A stretch of DNA of 64,000 bases from Dillenia suffruticosa. Taxonomy: Eukaryota; Streptophyta; Magnoliopsida; Dilleniales; Dilleniaceae. Shown piece after piece: positions 1 through 10,765 of this stretch. Location of the stretch: the NCBI GenBank assembly GCA_033439265.1, contig JAVTVX010000024.1, positions 16,414,501 to 16,478,500 on the forward strand, written 5' to 3'. Below the pieces are notes generated by a model. That model saw only the letters and a program-made list of their open reading frames with translations. It was not told where the DNA came from and made no database searches. Positions within the stretch are counted from its first letter, which is position 1; every line of letters starts with the position of its first letter. The position numbers were made by a program, and so were the translations under genes.

Positions 1-137
1 GAGTTGGATGCATCAAGTGGCTCATTTTGGTTATGCTCCAATGAGTTGTATAGATTCACGAGCCTTAGCATAATCTCGACCCACTGTGGGTAATTTTCGG
101 AAGTGAGGAGAGGAAGTGAAACTCGCACTGATACCAT
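1..137 (-). CDS. Copia gag N-terminus, partial
   Basis: This is the beginning of a Ty1/copia gag (capsid) frame that runs off the left edge. Read on the minus strand from an ATG at 137-135 it is open for 45 codons. It contains LTSENYPQWVEIMLRLV, the type of segment found at the start of copia gag polyproteins (leucine-rich, with an ENY..W core). The ATG lies inside the primer-binding-site region just after the LTR, and the frame is open from there, so the start could be this codon or one further in. Seen: open frame and motif. Inferred: it belongs to the same minus-strand element as the LTR next to it. Whether the rest is intact cannot be seen. Confidence 0.6.
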   Translation of the reverse strand, partial: MVSVRVSLPLLTSENYPQWVEIMLRLVNLYNSLEHNQNEPLDASN

Positions 138-139
138 AT

Positions 140-775
140 TGAAATTTATAGTGCGAAAGCGTAGGTGATTGAGTTAGGATTTTGTATTTGAGCAATGGAT
201 TGAAAGTTTTGTGTTTTGAAGGTTAAAGAACAACAAAGAAAGAAACTTGAATTTGAGAGAATGAACTCAATTGTATAGTTTTGATAAAATATCAAATACA
301 AGACATTTGTAGAGACAATACTCTAGAAGATAATTTGTGAGAGAAACTATACTCTAAGTATGCTACGGGAGACAATGCTCCAAGATGATTTACAAGTGAA
401 GAGGGGAGACTTATTTATAGTCTAAAAGATCCTACTAGTCGGTAGACACAAAAACTAGCCGGTAAACACAAATCCAAAAACTAACCGCTATAAATTCTAC
501 CAATTCTGCCCCTGCATTATTTGGGCTTCTTCTTGGGCTGTGAATGAGGCTTTCTTGGGCCCTTTTAATGTGTTTTGATACTTCATTATGTGGACTAAAA
601 AACCCTCATTGGCCAGCCCATTTAGGGCCTCTTTTTGGGCTTCTAATAGGGTGTATAATTGAGTCTACATTCTGCCCATTTTTTGACAGCTTCTTGAGCC
701 TTGATAGCTTGATTGTGTGTCTTTCCTTCTCTTCCTTTCCTTGGACTTTTGATATGCATTTGCTATGAAAGGTTT
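140..775 (-). mobile_element. LTR of a minus-strand Ty1/copia element
   Basis: On the minus strand the sequence ends in TTTCA and is followed two bases later by TGGTATCAG, the primer-binding site complementary to initiator methionine tRNA that is usual for copia elements. This makes it the 5' LTR of an element whose gag begins at 137. A TATA-like CTATAAATAAG lies near 408-420 on the minus strand, suitable for an LTR promoter. The inner edge at 140 is well supported. The outer edge near 775 is a guess, because no clear terminal CA or target duplication was found and the next recognisable sequence is an oppositely oriented copia pol fragment. Confidence 0.55.
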
Positions 776-1512
776 TGACGGATTAACGCAATGTACTTGG
801 AAGGCATCCATTCGCATGCTTCCTTGAATGCTTCATCGTCACTTTCAACTTATACATGATCCATTTTCTGGTCAACCGGCAGGTATCCTTATCACTCTCT
901 AAAGGTCTCTCCTAAACCATCTCCGCCGGTGGTTCCTGAAGTACCTCCATCTGAACCATCTCAACCACCCCTTATCCATATCAATGTTAATCACGTGCCC
1001 CATTCCTACATTAGAAGGAGCTGCACCTTCTGAAGAACTGTGTCCTACTTCGTTGGCCTGTTATACTGTGAAATGACCTAAAATCAATAATGTTATGCCT
1101 ATTGGTCTCTGTAAAGTTATCAAGTCTGGTAGAAATCTTCATCCAATCAATAATTTCTTAGGTTTTCATCTTTTCTCTCCATAGTTTGCATTTGTCTTAT
1201 CTGTCTTTTGTTTCCATTCCTAAAAATATGAGCTCTTTCACATCCAAGATATTGACAAGCCATGATTGACAAAATACTTACTCTTGAAAATAATGGCACT
1301 TCAGAGTTGGTTCCCCTTCTTACCAGGAAAGCACCTGTTGGTTGTCAATGGGTGTATGCCACTAAAATGGGACCATACGGGCAAAGTGATCATCTCAAAG
1401 CATGCCATGTTGCCAAAGGATATACTCATATTTATAGCCTTCACTATGGTAAAACCTTTTCTCCTGCAAGGAAAATTGCTGTTGTCCATCTTCTTCTTAC
1501 AATGGCAGCCAC

Positions 1513-1672
1513 AAGTCATTGGCCATTACATCAACTTGATATTAAAAATGCATTTTTCCATGTGGCATGGATGAAGAAATTTATATGGAGTAAAGTCATT
1601 GGCCATTACATCAACTTGATATAAAAAATGCATTTCTCCATGTGGCATGGATGAAGAAATTTATATTGAGCA
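1513..1672. repeat. 80-bp tandem duplication inside the copia RT
   Basis: Two adjacent copies of a block containing GTCATTGGCCATTACATCAA, offset by exactly 80 bases (1515 and 1595) and differing at a few positions. Because 80 is not a multiple of three, the duplication itself shifts the RT frame. The few differences suggest it is younger than much of the decay around it. Confidence 0.9.
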
Positions 1673-2157
1673 AACTTTATAGACTAAAAGAGCCTCCACA
1701 AGCTTAGTTCGGCAACTTCAGTACTGTTATTTAAAATTTTGGCATGAAACGCAATGAAACAAACAACTCGGTATTGTCATACTTCACCCGGTCAATAAGT
1801 ACCTAAAATTTTATGTTGATGATACAACTATTATAGCCAGTGACATTGAGAGAATCACCTGATTATAGAAAAAAAAATAGATAAATATATAAAATCTATT
1901 CAGTCATTTAGGATTTAAGGTAAAATACTTTCTGTGCATTGAGAAGGAATGGTATTGCTATTTTACAGAGAAAATATGCATTAGAAACTCTAAAAAAATG
2001 ATATGGAGTATAGGCCTCTTGACAGTCCTATGAATCCAAGCAGTAGATTGTTACCAAATGAGAGGAGTCAAATTCAGATCCAAATTGGTAGAGAAACTAA
2101 CTACCTCACTATTTCCAGACCAGAAGACCCCTTTATTGCGAGTAAAATAAGTCAATT

Positions 2158-2518
2158 TAGGGGTGTTTATGAGACTCAGGGACCCGCGACACTACCCGGT
2201 CAAAGCTTAACTCGAGCTTGGGTAGTTCAGTATTGAGCTCAGCTCAAGGCCCACTGTGTCGAGCTCGAAAGCTCGACGAGCTACCCGAGATAAATTAATT
2301 ATATTTTTTTAAATAATTTTTATATGTAAAATTACGTTTATACATATTCTCTTTTTCATATATTCCCCCAGATCAATTAATACCTGATAATACTATCCGA
2401 CGACACAATCTGATGACACTTCGAGCTCGAGCTCGAGCTCGAGAAATGTGAGCTCGCACTCAAGCCGAGCTCGGACATCTACACTACCCAACTCAACTCA
2501 AGTGTCATAACACCCCTA
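2158..2518. mobile_element. hAT-type MITE, 361 bp, inside copia pol
   Basis: The element begins TAGGGGTGTTTATGA and ends TCATAACACCCCTA, imperfect terminal inverted repeats of the TAGGGGTG type found in many plant hAT MITEs. It is flanked by an 8-bp target duplication, agtcaatt (2150-2157) and aattaatt (2519-2526), with two mismatches. The copia reading frame stops at the left flank and resumes at the right flank with one target copy removed, which confirms the boundaries independently. The interior is rich in GAGCTC/CGAGCT motifs that can fold back, and it has no coding capacity. Confidence 0.85.
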
Positions 2519-3129
2519 AATTAATTCATGAAATCTTTGTGCACCACTCAATGCAACGTTGTTGTACAAATCCAAAGATACATTAAGAAAGCACCAAGTC
2601 AAGGGTCACTATATGAAGAAATAGGAAACACTCAAGTTATAGGATACTGTGACGCAGATGTGTCGGTTCTCATATTGGTTGATGATGTACATTTGAACAC
2701 TAACAATGTACATCTGAATATTGTCTCCTTGTTTGTGGTAATCTCTAATTATGGGAGAGCAAGAAATAGACTATGGTTGCTTGACTTAGAGCAGAAGAAG
2801 ATTATCGAGCCATTGTTACAGCTACTTGTAAGCTTGTAGACAATTGCTTAAAGAATTGAATTTTGGAGACATTAAATAAATGAAGTTGTGTTAGAATAAT
2901 CAAGCAACTCAGTGCATAGCCTTCTAATCGAGTTTTTTATGAAAGAACTAAACATAGATATAGACTGTCAGTTTGTTCAGGAGAAGGTTATTACAAAAGA
3001 AATTTTGACCAACTATATTAGCTCAAAATCAACTCATAGATATCTTTACAAAGCCTCTCAGAGACCCCAAAGTCAATATATTTGTAACAAATTTGGCGCA
3101 TATGATCTAATCTCCAACTTGAGAGAGAG

Positions 3130-3182
3130 TGTTGAAAATGTCATCCGCACTTAATACAACATTGTTTTCTATTCCCAAAAAA

Positions 3183-3215
<33 letters not shown>

Positions 3216-3381
3216 TTACCATTGTTGGAAATGTTACAGGCCAATGTAGCATAGGAAATTGTTCAAGAGATTAATTTCATATTGTAAAGATAAGTTCAAT
3301 ATATTCTTTCATGTATATAAATACAAGTGCCCTCAATGCTAATCACCCAAGCAATTCACAAAATCTTTTTCTTATTATTCA
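3130..3381 (+). mobile_element. 3' LTR of the plus-strand copia remnant
   Basis: It starts TGTTGAAAATG directly after a purine run (GAGAGAGAG, 3121-3129) that fits a polypurine tract, and ends TTATTATTCA. It lies immediately after the RNase H C-terminus in the expected order. A TATA-like TATATAAATA sits near 3314-3323. A (TAA)n run is inside at about 3184-3214. No 5' LTR partner is in the window, so the ends rest on TG/CA and position only. Confidence 0.6.
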
Positions 3382-3810
3382 AGTGCAACGATGAAAGCTA
3401 GTAGTGCCATTAGTGAGATATTGAAACCCATGTCTCTTCTAGAACCTCCAAGATGAAAATGATGTGTTTAATAATGATGAACACAAGGACTTCAACAGAT
3501 GCAAGGTCTCTCTTAAATAGTCCAAAATATAAAAAGCCTAGAATCTGGATTTCATCCGGTCAATTGATGAGCAATATTAATGAGGACGCCTGCATAGGTT
3601 CACTTAGCTGTTGTCAGGGTTGCAACCCCTTTGTGCTTCATTATTCCACAAGGCTTTACATATTAAAAAGAGGTTATGTACATTTTTGGGCCCCCAAACT
3701 ATTGGCAAAATGTGAATTGTGCATTCAACTTACATTTAGTTCAGTTTGGTCCCCTTATCATCCATTTACATTTGTAGCTCTTCATATACACATAGTGAGA
3801 TGGAGTTACA
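3382..3810. other. Intergenic sequence without a recognised gene
   Basis: A 168-codon open frame on the plus strand (3453-3959) covers part of this stretch. Its product is not recognised, and it runs into a tandem duplication, so it is probably fortuitous. Nothing else is seen. Confidence 0.4.
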
Positions 3811-4212
3811 TTGATGTAGAATATATTGGGTCCTTTAGTTTCCTCTTTGATAACATTAATTTTGTACGCTTAATGGTGAAATACTTTGTGACTAAGTTTA
3901 TTTGGTGTCTAAGTACGAAGTATATACAACGATGTAATAATCAAATCATTGGCACTTAGCCAAAAATTGTTAATGAAAATAAAACCTAGTTTAAAACAAG
4001 TAAAGATGAACTTGATGCAGAATATATTGGGTCCTTTAGCTTCCTATTTGATAACATTAATTTTTTACGCTTAATGGTGAAATACTTTGTGACAAAGTTT
4101 ATTTGGTGTCTAAGTACGAAGTATATACAATGATGTAATAATCAGATCATTGGCACTTAGCCAAGAATTGTTAATGAAAACAAAACCTAGTTTAAAAACA
4201 AGTGAGGAGGAA
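3811..4212. repeat. 201-bp tandem duplication plus a third partial copy
   Basis: Two copies of a 201-base unit begin at 3811 and 4012 (shared start TTGATG, then AATATATTGGGTCC). They differ at scattered positions. A third, shorter and more diverged copy of the unit's end is at about 4329-4385 (ATAATCAGATTATTGGCATC and following). Confidence 0.85.
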
Positions 4213-4819
4213 CTGAAGATTGAGAATTAGATAACGAAAGTGATACCATTCCCCAAATGTCAAATTCTAATCTCTCTCTCACAAAGGGAGCCTTCTCACT
4301 TTCTACCTAGTTTATAAACTCAGGAATTGATAATCAGATTATTGGCATCTAGTTACTGATTGTTAATGGAAGTAAAACCTAGCCAAGATCATTTCTAAAA
4401 ACACAATTTGGTCCAACTCCAACATCATTCTCCAACTCATTTCAAATTAAAGTTTGCCTCATGAGAAAACAATAACCACCAAGTTTGCCATGATAGACAA
4501 CTTTATGCAATAAGTACAAGTCTAAAAAGACTTAACGACTTAATTTCAGACATTATTAGTCCTCCAATACACATTGCCAGCCAAATGAGAATGTGAGAAA
4601 GTTCAACTAACAAAACATGAAGAGATAAAGTGACCTGAGAAGAATTTGAAAATGGTTAGAAAGAATATATCAGAAGTCAATAAGACTAACTCAGCAAACA
4701 ATTAAGCAGTTCAACAACAAAAAGAGCTTATTGGGTATAACATGGCTGTCTTTTATCACTGGTAGCTGTACAACTTTTCCAAAAGAGTATGTTTTATAAC
4801 AGGATACTATCTGTATAAC

Positions 4820-4876
<57 letters not shown>

Positions 4877-4939
4877 ACTACCATGTAGGAGAGTCCTGGC
4901 GCTAGGACTGAAAATAGAAACAGGTACAAGAGTAATCAC
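4213..4939. other. Sequence downstream of TOM1-like exon 5
   Basis: This stretch would be intron 5 if the TOM1-like gene continues to the left. It contains (TA)n and (GA)n runs at about 4834-4874 and a third partial copy of the 201-bp repeat. I looked for the next TOM1-family coding block on the minus strand and did not find it here. Confidence 0.4.
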
Positions 4940-5877
4940 CTGAATGGCATAGACCACAGCATTAATTGCAAAGAAACTTGGCCTTAGTCCATCAGTGGAT
5001 ACAGCTCGCGCCTATCAACAAATAAATTCATGTCAAAAATCAACAACAATGTCCAATCAATTATGTAAAAAAAAAAAAAAAAAAAAAAAAAGTGGGGGGG
5101 GGGGGGGGGGAAATAGAATCCTCAAGTATGTAAAAAAGGGTAACAGAATCCAACCTGATAGTATATCTCCGCCCAGAACAGAACCAGAAGAGCGTACGTA
5201 GTGAAGAACAAAAGACTTGGCATGTCAAGCATTATATGTTGCAGAATCTACAAAAAAAAAACACCACAAATAGAAATCAATATGAAATGGACGCCATTGC
5301 CACACATTGAAGTGAAAGCAAAGCCAAGAAAACAAACCGATGGCTGTAATTGTTGCACATCCCTGCGAAAAGCAAACACCAGCGATCGAACTGCAGATAA
5401 TCCAACACAAAATTACACAAAGAAACATAAAAATCTCCAACATGAATTGGAATGGCTGCCAATTGCAATAACAGCGAACCAACCTCCATTGACGATGAAA
5501 TTGAGAAAGTGAAACACCTTCTGAGTCGTCCAACCGTACTCGGGCACTCTCAATTGTATCCGAACCAGTTGAATCTTCAAAACTCAAAATTCCCAATTCA
5601 CATCGATTTCAAAACCCTAACTTTTAAAAATTCTAAGAAGAACAACACGGAGACAAAAGAGAGAGATTGAGAGATCAAAATCAAACAAAATAGTCGAGAG
5701 AGAGAGAGAGAGTACGAGAGCAACGGCAGCTACAACACCGTAGAGAATGGAGAGAACATGGAAGATGCGATCCTGCCAAATAGAAGATTCGTTGACATCG
5801 TCCCACCAGGAGGAGGCTTCTTTCAGAGCAAACGCGATCACCGCCGACGACGACGACGTCGCCTCGGTCTCGGCCAT
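4940..5877 (-). CDS. TOM1: TOM1/TOM3-like membrane protein, 5' five exons
   Basis: First half of a TOM1/TOM3 family gene. These plant multi-pass membrane proteins sit in the tonoplast and are used by tobamoviruses to anchor replication complexes. Exons on the minus strand are 5877-5716, 5574-5484, 5390-5338, 5247-5155 and 5011-4940. Every intron has GT and AG ends and phases match, giving 157 continuous codons; the family is usually near 290. Readable segments: WWDDVNES and WQDRIFHVL in exon 1, [15 protein letters not shown] in exon 2, [13 protein letters not shown] in exon 3, [18 protein letters not shown] in exon 4, [14 protein letters not shown] in exon 5. Hydrophobic stretches fit three membrane segments and the start of a fourth. 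The start ATGGCC has a G at -3. The 3' half is not found between 4939 and 1. It is therefore either beyond a very long repeat-filled intron or lost. TOM1 versus TOM3 cannot be separated here. Confidence 0.85.
5067..5110. repeat. Poly-A then poly-G homopolymer in TOM1-like intron 4
   Basis: About 25 A (5067-5091), then GT, then about 17 G (5094-5110). It lies in the intron between exons 4 and 5. Homopolymers of this length are often assembly-sensitive, so the exact lengths should not be trusted. Confidence 0.9.
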
Positions 5878-6350
5878 CCCGCCGGAGATTCAGAACGAAC
5901 AATTCACAACAAGAACTAATCTGCCGTCCTCCTTGATTTTCGTTTTTCTTTTTTTATCTTTGTTTTGGGGGGAGGGGGTTTGGTTTTCCGAAATTGGAAG
6001 TTTCAATAGATGAGAGAGAGAGAGAGAGAGAGAGAGACAGAAGAGAGAGAGGTGAGGGATACGGGTCTATGGATGGATGGGTGTATCTGGAACCAGTTTA
6101 CCGGGTATAGCCGGTGATTGCGTCGCGGCGCGGGGAAGGAGGACACGCTGTTTGTTCTGTCCACGTGGGTCGCTATTGTAATCGATGAGGCAATAGTAAT
6201 TTGCGCGCGAGGGCTTTTTGACCTCTCATGGGAAACAAATAGAGTTAAAACTTGGGAGAGGAGTAAACAAGAATACCGCGTGGGTACCCAATTCGGGTCG
6301 CAATTTCAATATCTCTCAAAATTTTTATATTTTTTAAAATTTTGAATTTT
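5878..6350 (-). promoter_or_regulatory. 5' UTR and promoter region of TOM1-like gene
   Basis: Sequence directly upstream of the ATG on the minus strand. It contains a (GA)n run at about 6011-6036, which reads as (CT)n in the sense strand, a pattern common in plant 5' UTRs and core promoters. A second GA run (5696-5712) lies just inside intron 1. I see no convincing TATA box. The stretch to about 6300 is clearly less AT-rich than the flanking DNA. Confidence 0.4.
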
Positions 6351-7269
6351 GTAAAAATCAAATCCCAAATCTTTTAATAAAAAATTAAAATAATGAACCA
6401 AAATGAAATCTATCAAATAATTGGATCAAGATGAAACTTAAATTCTATTATTTTAAAATAAAATAGTTATTGAGATTAAATTTAGAAGAATCACATCGAT
6501 GACAAATTAGTTATGTCACACTAATCAAAAGACAAGATTTATTTGGTATTTGATCACATATATATGAAAATTCGATAATCCAATTTAAATAGTTGTAAAG
6601 TTTAATTAAGAAATTGATTTTCACTGTATCCATTTTTTTATTTTTAAAATTTAAAATTGAGAGTTTAATTAAAAAAGTTTACTATCTGTCATATCAAGAT
6701 ATGAGATAATAATTGATGATACCCAACTTAATAGCTTACAATCATTCATGGTTATCCGATTAAAAAAAAAATTCCACAACAGCATAAACAATTCTTATTC
6801 TCATAAAATTCTAATTCTTATGTATTCTTGATAAGAAAAAAAACATTTCTAAAATCTTAAATATTTCTTAATTTCGAGTGATTCTAAACCAAATCTCTAT
6901 TGTTTTGGAAGACAATTTTTCGACAAAATAAGTAGGGTTTTCTATACATCTTGACATATAAAAGATTATATATATACAGAGTAGAAGCAAACTATCAAGA
7001 AAAGGCAACTCAATTCTCCACAAGAGAGATATGACTGTATAGCAAATTCTGTACTATCAAAGGTATGATTTCGTACTCAATTCTATACACGATCAGATGT
7101 ATGACTTCATACATGTACATACAGATTACATCACATGGCATTATATACGCAACATACAATATATAGTACTCATTGTACAATACTCTATATACAATATACA
7201 CGGGGCAACTTGGGACAAAAGATACAAGCTATCCTTAGTCTTTTTATTATTATTCTTTCTAATTTGAGT
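6351..7269. other. AT-rich intergenic DNA
   Basis: No coding motifs, repeats with clear ends or RNA genes are seen. A stretch at about 7020-7200 is rich in TATAC/GTATA words and gives meaningless short frames on both strands. Confidence 0.5.
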
Positions 7270-8340
7270 ATTGGAGTTCCCCTGCGATGCCAAAGGATAC
7301 GACCCTTAGAGCAAAGGTTGCGACCTTTCGTGCAACATCAAGCAACCATCAAGCGGTTATCTCTAAGGAAGCAAAGCAAGCTATTGCACATCCAATAGAG
7401 CGAGGAAGAATGCCTCCGCTCAAAAGGACACCAAGCGAAAAGATGCCATTGCACATGCCTATATGCCATTGCACGAGCAGCCCGCGCAGGAGAATGAGCC
7501 CGTTCCAAGCAATGCAGTGCCACTGCACGTGAACGTACTCATTAACCCATGCAAAGAGATGCCAAAGCATGAAAAGGTGCAACCCATAATGCCACCACAT
7601 GAGCAGCACACCACGGATGACAAGACAATGCACTACCATACCTTAGTGCACCATAAGTATGAAGATATGAGTAAGAAAATGCATGCAGTCGAGCCAGCAA
7701 GTGAAGAGACATCATTTGGAAACACATGGATCGGGAGAACAAAGAAAATACTCGAAGAAAATAAGCCATGGCCCGAGAAGACAGCACCAGCACATGGGTC
7801 AGAGAGCACCAGCACATGAGCAGCGAACGCGAGCGCATGTAAGCAAAACCAATGCCAAGCAAAAGGACCTTTTGTTTCCTATTTAATAACTATTTTTCTG
7901 AAATAATTCAATCTATTTTTGTAAGGCTTTCATTAAGAAAATAAGGGTAGTTACAATTGCCAAATAGTTATTATGTATTAGGACTTTTCATTCCAAATGT
8001 TGTGTGTAAAGAGAATCTTTCAATACCTCATCTACTTCTATAAATAGGGCAGACCTCTCCCTTTGTTACAAGCAAGTTTTTAAGAAATAAAATATCAGAG
8101 TTTATCTCCTCTCCAACGTGAGAATTTATCCTAGAACTTAACGGTGCCAATAACCCCTTGGGTCAACATTTTCACCTTCGCATGATAAGTAGGGCATAAG
8201 GGTCAACGTTTTCCCTTAGGTTACATCACCCTCGCGTGATATATCGTCTCTTGTACTTGAAGACCCATCAAGACAAGTTCAAATCTTTTTCTATCTTCTC
8301 CATCTTCTACTATTTTTCATTCATTTCTCCGCAAGTAAGG
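7270..8340 (+). mobile_element. LTR-retrotransposon-like remnant
   Basis: The segment around 7860-8330 looks like an LTR in plus orientation: CTATAAATAGGGC near 8038 as a TATA box, then a pyrimidine-rich stretch, AAGAAATAAAATATC near 8080 as a polyadenylation signal, and a GTCAACRTTTTC motif repeated near 8163 and 8197. Upstream, 7287-7820 is less AT-rich and has a 118-codon frame (7463-7819) rich in His, Pro, Glu and Lys that I do not recognise; it could be a gag remnant or chance. No ends, PBS or pol were found, so the call is tentative. Confidence 0.3.
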
Positions 8341-8519
8341 CCTTGCATCGAGCACTTTGATACCTTGCACAAGGGAAGAACTCAAACCTCCCCAATCCCC
8401 TTAACCGTGCAAGAATCAAAGGCATTCTTGGCCCCTTGTGTGCCAAGCCAAGAATTATGCACATCTTACAACCTTTGCATGAAAAAAAGATCTTGTGTTG
8501 TGGGCCTAACATCAAAGGA

Positions 8520-8625
8520 ACACAACACATGAGCGGGCACCCGCGCAGGCTCTTGCATGCGTGGTGGCATGGGCCAGCACGCCCTTGCCTACCTCCGCGG
8601 TGGCATGCACGTGCCTCCTTTTATT
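8520..8625. repeat. Short GC-rich island
   Basis: GC-rich patch with GGTGGCATG words in otherwise AT-rich DNA (GCGTGGTGGCATGG near 8549, GCGGTGGCATGCACG near 8597). It resembles the larger island at 9744-10080 in word content. Confidence 0.5.
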
Positions 8626-8939
8626 ATACACTTTAATTATTATTCTCTGTTTTAGTCAATACTCCTCTTTCTTTTCCATATGTGTTATTTATCATATGCT
8701 TACTAATACAATTTTTAGAATTTGTTTCGACTTGTTACTTTGCAATTGCTTCCTTTCATGCAACTTTTAGAACACTCGTGGTTTGTTTATTTTTTACATG
8801 TTAGCTATTGGTAGCTTAATTTAATTTAAACCAATATATTAGATTATTTTTAAATCTAATTTTCACTTAAATTTAATTTGGTTGCATATAAATAGCTATC
8901 TTGTCACCAGAATTTTTAGGACCAAGAAAAAGCAATTTG

Positions 8940-9250
8940 AGTAAGAAGACATCTTATATAGTATCATGAGTACCAGCAAATCGAATATTTCTTGGGTCAA
9001 AAGAGAAGTTAGTGTATAAGAAATCAAACTCTTTTCATGTAAGAGAATCTGTTTGGTGTCTTAAGAGTAAATCATTTGTTCTCTTACCATGATACCATCT
9101 CATAAAAAAGTAGAGCTCAATATTTTGACATGTTTTTTTTATTAATATCTTGATCTCCTCCATCTTTCATCTAGAAACACCATATACATAAAATGTATCA
9201 TCTTTAGCTTTAACTCTGTATGTTTCTAGTACTATATATAATTATTAGGA
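8940..9250 (-). pseudogene. Fragment of a CACTA TNP2 transposase
   Basis: This stretch aligns by eye with 55250-55620, part of the better preserved TNP2 gene further right. Shared blocks on the plus strand include TCGAATATTT, TCAGAAGAGAAGTTAG-like, GAGAATMTGYTKGGTGTCTTA, ATGAYACCATCTCAT and the TTTAGAAACACCA-type segment. It has many stops and no usable frame. It is a separate, older copy of the same transposase family and lies near another GC-rich island and another short-motif array, as the main copy does. Confidence 0.65.
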
Positions 9251-9743
9251 CAAGGCGCTAAATAAGGAAATACAAAAATAAAAGGATTTTGGCATGAAAA
9301 ATAAAAATTTATTAAATTGCCGCTAAAAGTAAAAGTCAAAGGTAAATTGAAATTATATATAAGGAAATAAAGAAATAATATGTGTTTCCAAAATAACATA
9401 CAATCATTTGGTTTCCATCTAAATTGTAAATTGTTATAAATGTTAAAATGTTAAATAGTATAAATTAAATGTGAATTAAAATAAGTTAATATTAATGTTG
9501 TTAGTTGTTTTTTTTAATTTAAATAAAATTATAAAATATAGAGAATTAATAAATTATTGTCATGATTTCATATTATAATACTATATTATCTAATAATAAA
9601 AAATAAATCATGACATTATATTATATAAATTACTAATTTAATATCATTATATTATTTAAATTAATGATATTAATGATTTAAATTAATAATTTCATATCAT
9701 TATATTATTTCAATTAATAATATTAATAATTTAAACTAATAAT
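9251..9743. other. AT-rich low-complexity DNA
   Basis: From about 9590 to 9740 the sequence is a degenerate tandem of TTATATTATTTAAATTAATGAT-like units of roughly 50 bases. No genes are seen. Confidence 0.5.
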
Positions 9744-10080
9744 ATGGTGTTCAACGTGCCCCGCGCTTGCCTGCATGATAGCATGCACGGGTACCCGCGT
9801 TGGCATGGCGGCGCACTTGGCTCGCATAGGCATGCGCGTAACACCGTGCTTGCCTGTACGGTGGCATGCGTGGGCGCCCATGCTAGCATGGCCGGGCGCC
9901 CGTGCGGGCGCTTGCATGCATGCTTACCCTGCACAAGCATGCGCGGTGGAATGTCCGAGCGCCCGTGCTGGCATGGTCAGGCGCCTGTGTGGGCGCTTGC
10001 ATGCATGCTTGGCCCACACTAACATGGACAGGTGCCCATGTTGGGTACCGTGCATGCCTATGCCACACGCTTTCTATACA
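9744..10080. repeat. GC-rich minisatellite island
   Basis: Abrupt GC-rich block between AT-rich flanks, built from GCATGC, GGCGCCC and GCTTGCATGCATGCTT words. The last of these recurs at 9910 and 9995, giving a period of about 85. All six frames give Cys/His/Ala/Arg-rich translations without family resemblance, so the frames here are not treated as genes. Confidence 0.7.
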
Positions 10081-10765
10081 TAATAGAGTCGGGCAGTGCG
10101 GACCGTGCACTTGGTTCAGAATTCCAGACCGGACCAGTCCAACAGGTATCCATTTCCTATTTTTGAGACAACTAGTTTTCTTTCTTTTCTTTTTTTCTTT
10201 CTTTCTCTCTCTTTTTTTTTTTCCAAATGAACCACAGTCGGTGTTTCTTTTTATCTCACTCTCCCCTTTTTATTTTCTTATCTACCTCTCACCTTCTTTT
10301 TTTTTCTTTCTTATCTCACTTTCGATAAACTTTTCTATGGTTTTTTTCTTCTCTTTTTTTTATCATTCAACTTTTCTTAGTTCTAAACAAAATAGGGTTT
10401 GAGGTATTTGAATATCAAATATAATTGTTTAGATGAATATATATTTTTGAAATTGATTTTGTGATTTGGTATTAAATATATAAATTTTTTATATTGTTAT
10501 GATATTATCATTTAAATTTATTTATCAAAGCCCTGCATGTTGCATAAATAAATTTTATATAAATTCCATATATATATATAGACATGCTAATTTTGTACAA
10601 ATAAATATCATTTGGAAAACAAAAAATTGGAAAAAAGAAATTAAAACAAACAATGAAGAGACACAATTAAATAGAAATTGAAGTAATGGAAATGAAAAAT
10701 GGTAAAATGTAACAGTTATATGAAACAATATTGAAGTGTAAATAAAAATAAACAATTGAGTAAGT
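10081..10765. other. Pyrimidine-rich and AT-rich spacer
   Basis: About 10165-10380 is a long T/C-rich stretch. The remainder is AT-rich. No gene is seen. Confidence 0.5.

Larger units (their letters stand above)
880..3129 (+). pseudogene. Decayed Ty1/copia pol (linker, RT, RNase H)
   Basis: Remnant of a copia polyprotein in three frames with stops. Near 885-985 a proline-rich linker is readable. From 1262 comes the reverse transcriptase N-terminus (NGTSELVPL, VGCQWVYATK, KACHVAKGYT), then PLHQLDIKNAFFHV near 1525-1570. The RT catalytic box FYVDDTTI is readable near 1811-1835. RNase H follows: RYIKKAPSQGSLYEE and GYCDADVS near 2575-2665, and the C-terminal region ending ICNKFGAYDL near 3080-3110. 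Gag, protease and integrase are absent, so the element is 5'-truncated. An 80-bp duplication at 1513-1672 and a MITE at 2158-2518 break the frame further. Seen: motifs in collinear copia order. It cannot encode a working enzyme. Confidence 0.85.

Noticed and set aside
5225..5596. 123-codon minus-strand single-exon protein
   Set aside because: Reading through two introns of the TOM1-like gene; the spliced exons give the family protein instead.
9744..10110. Cys/His-rich proteins in four frames
   Set aside because: GC-rich minisatellite; frames on both strands look alike in bias and share no domain.
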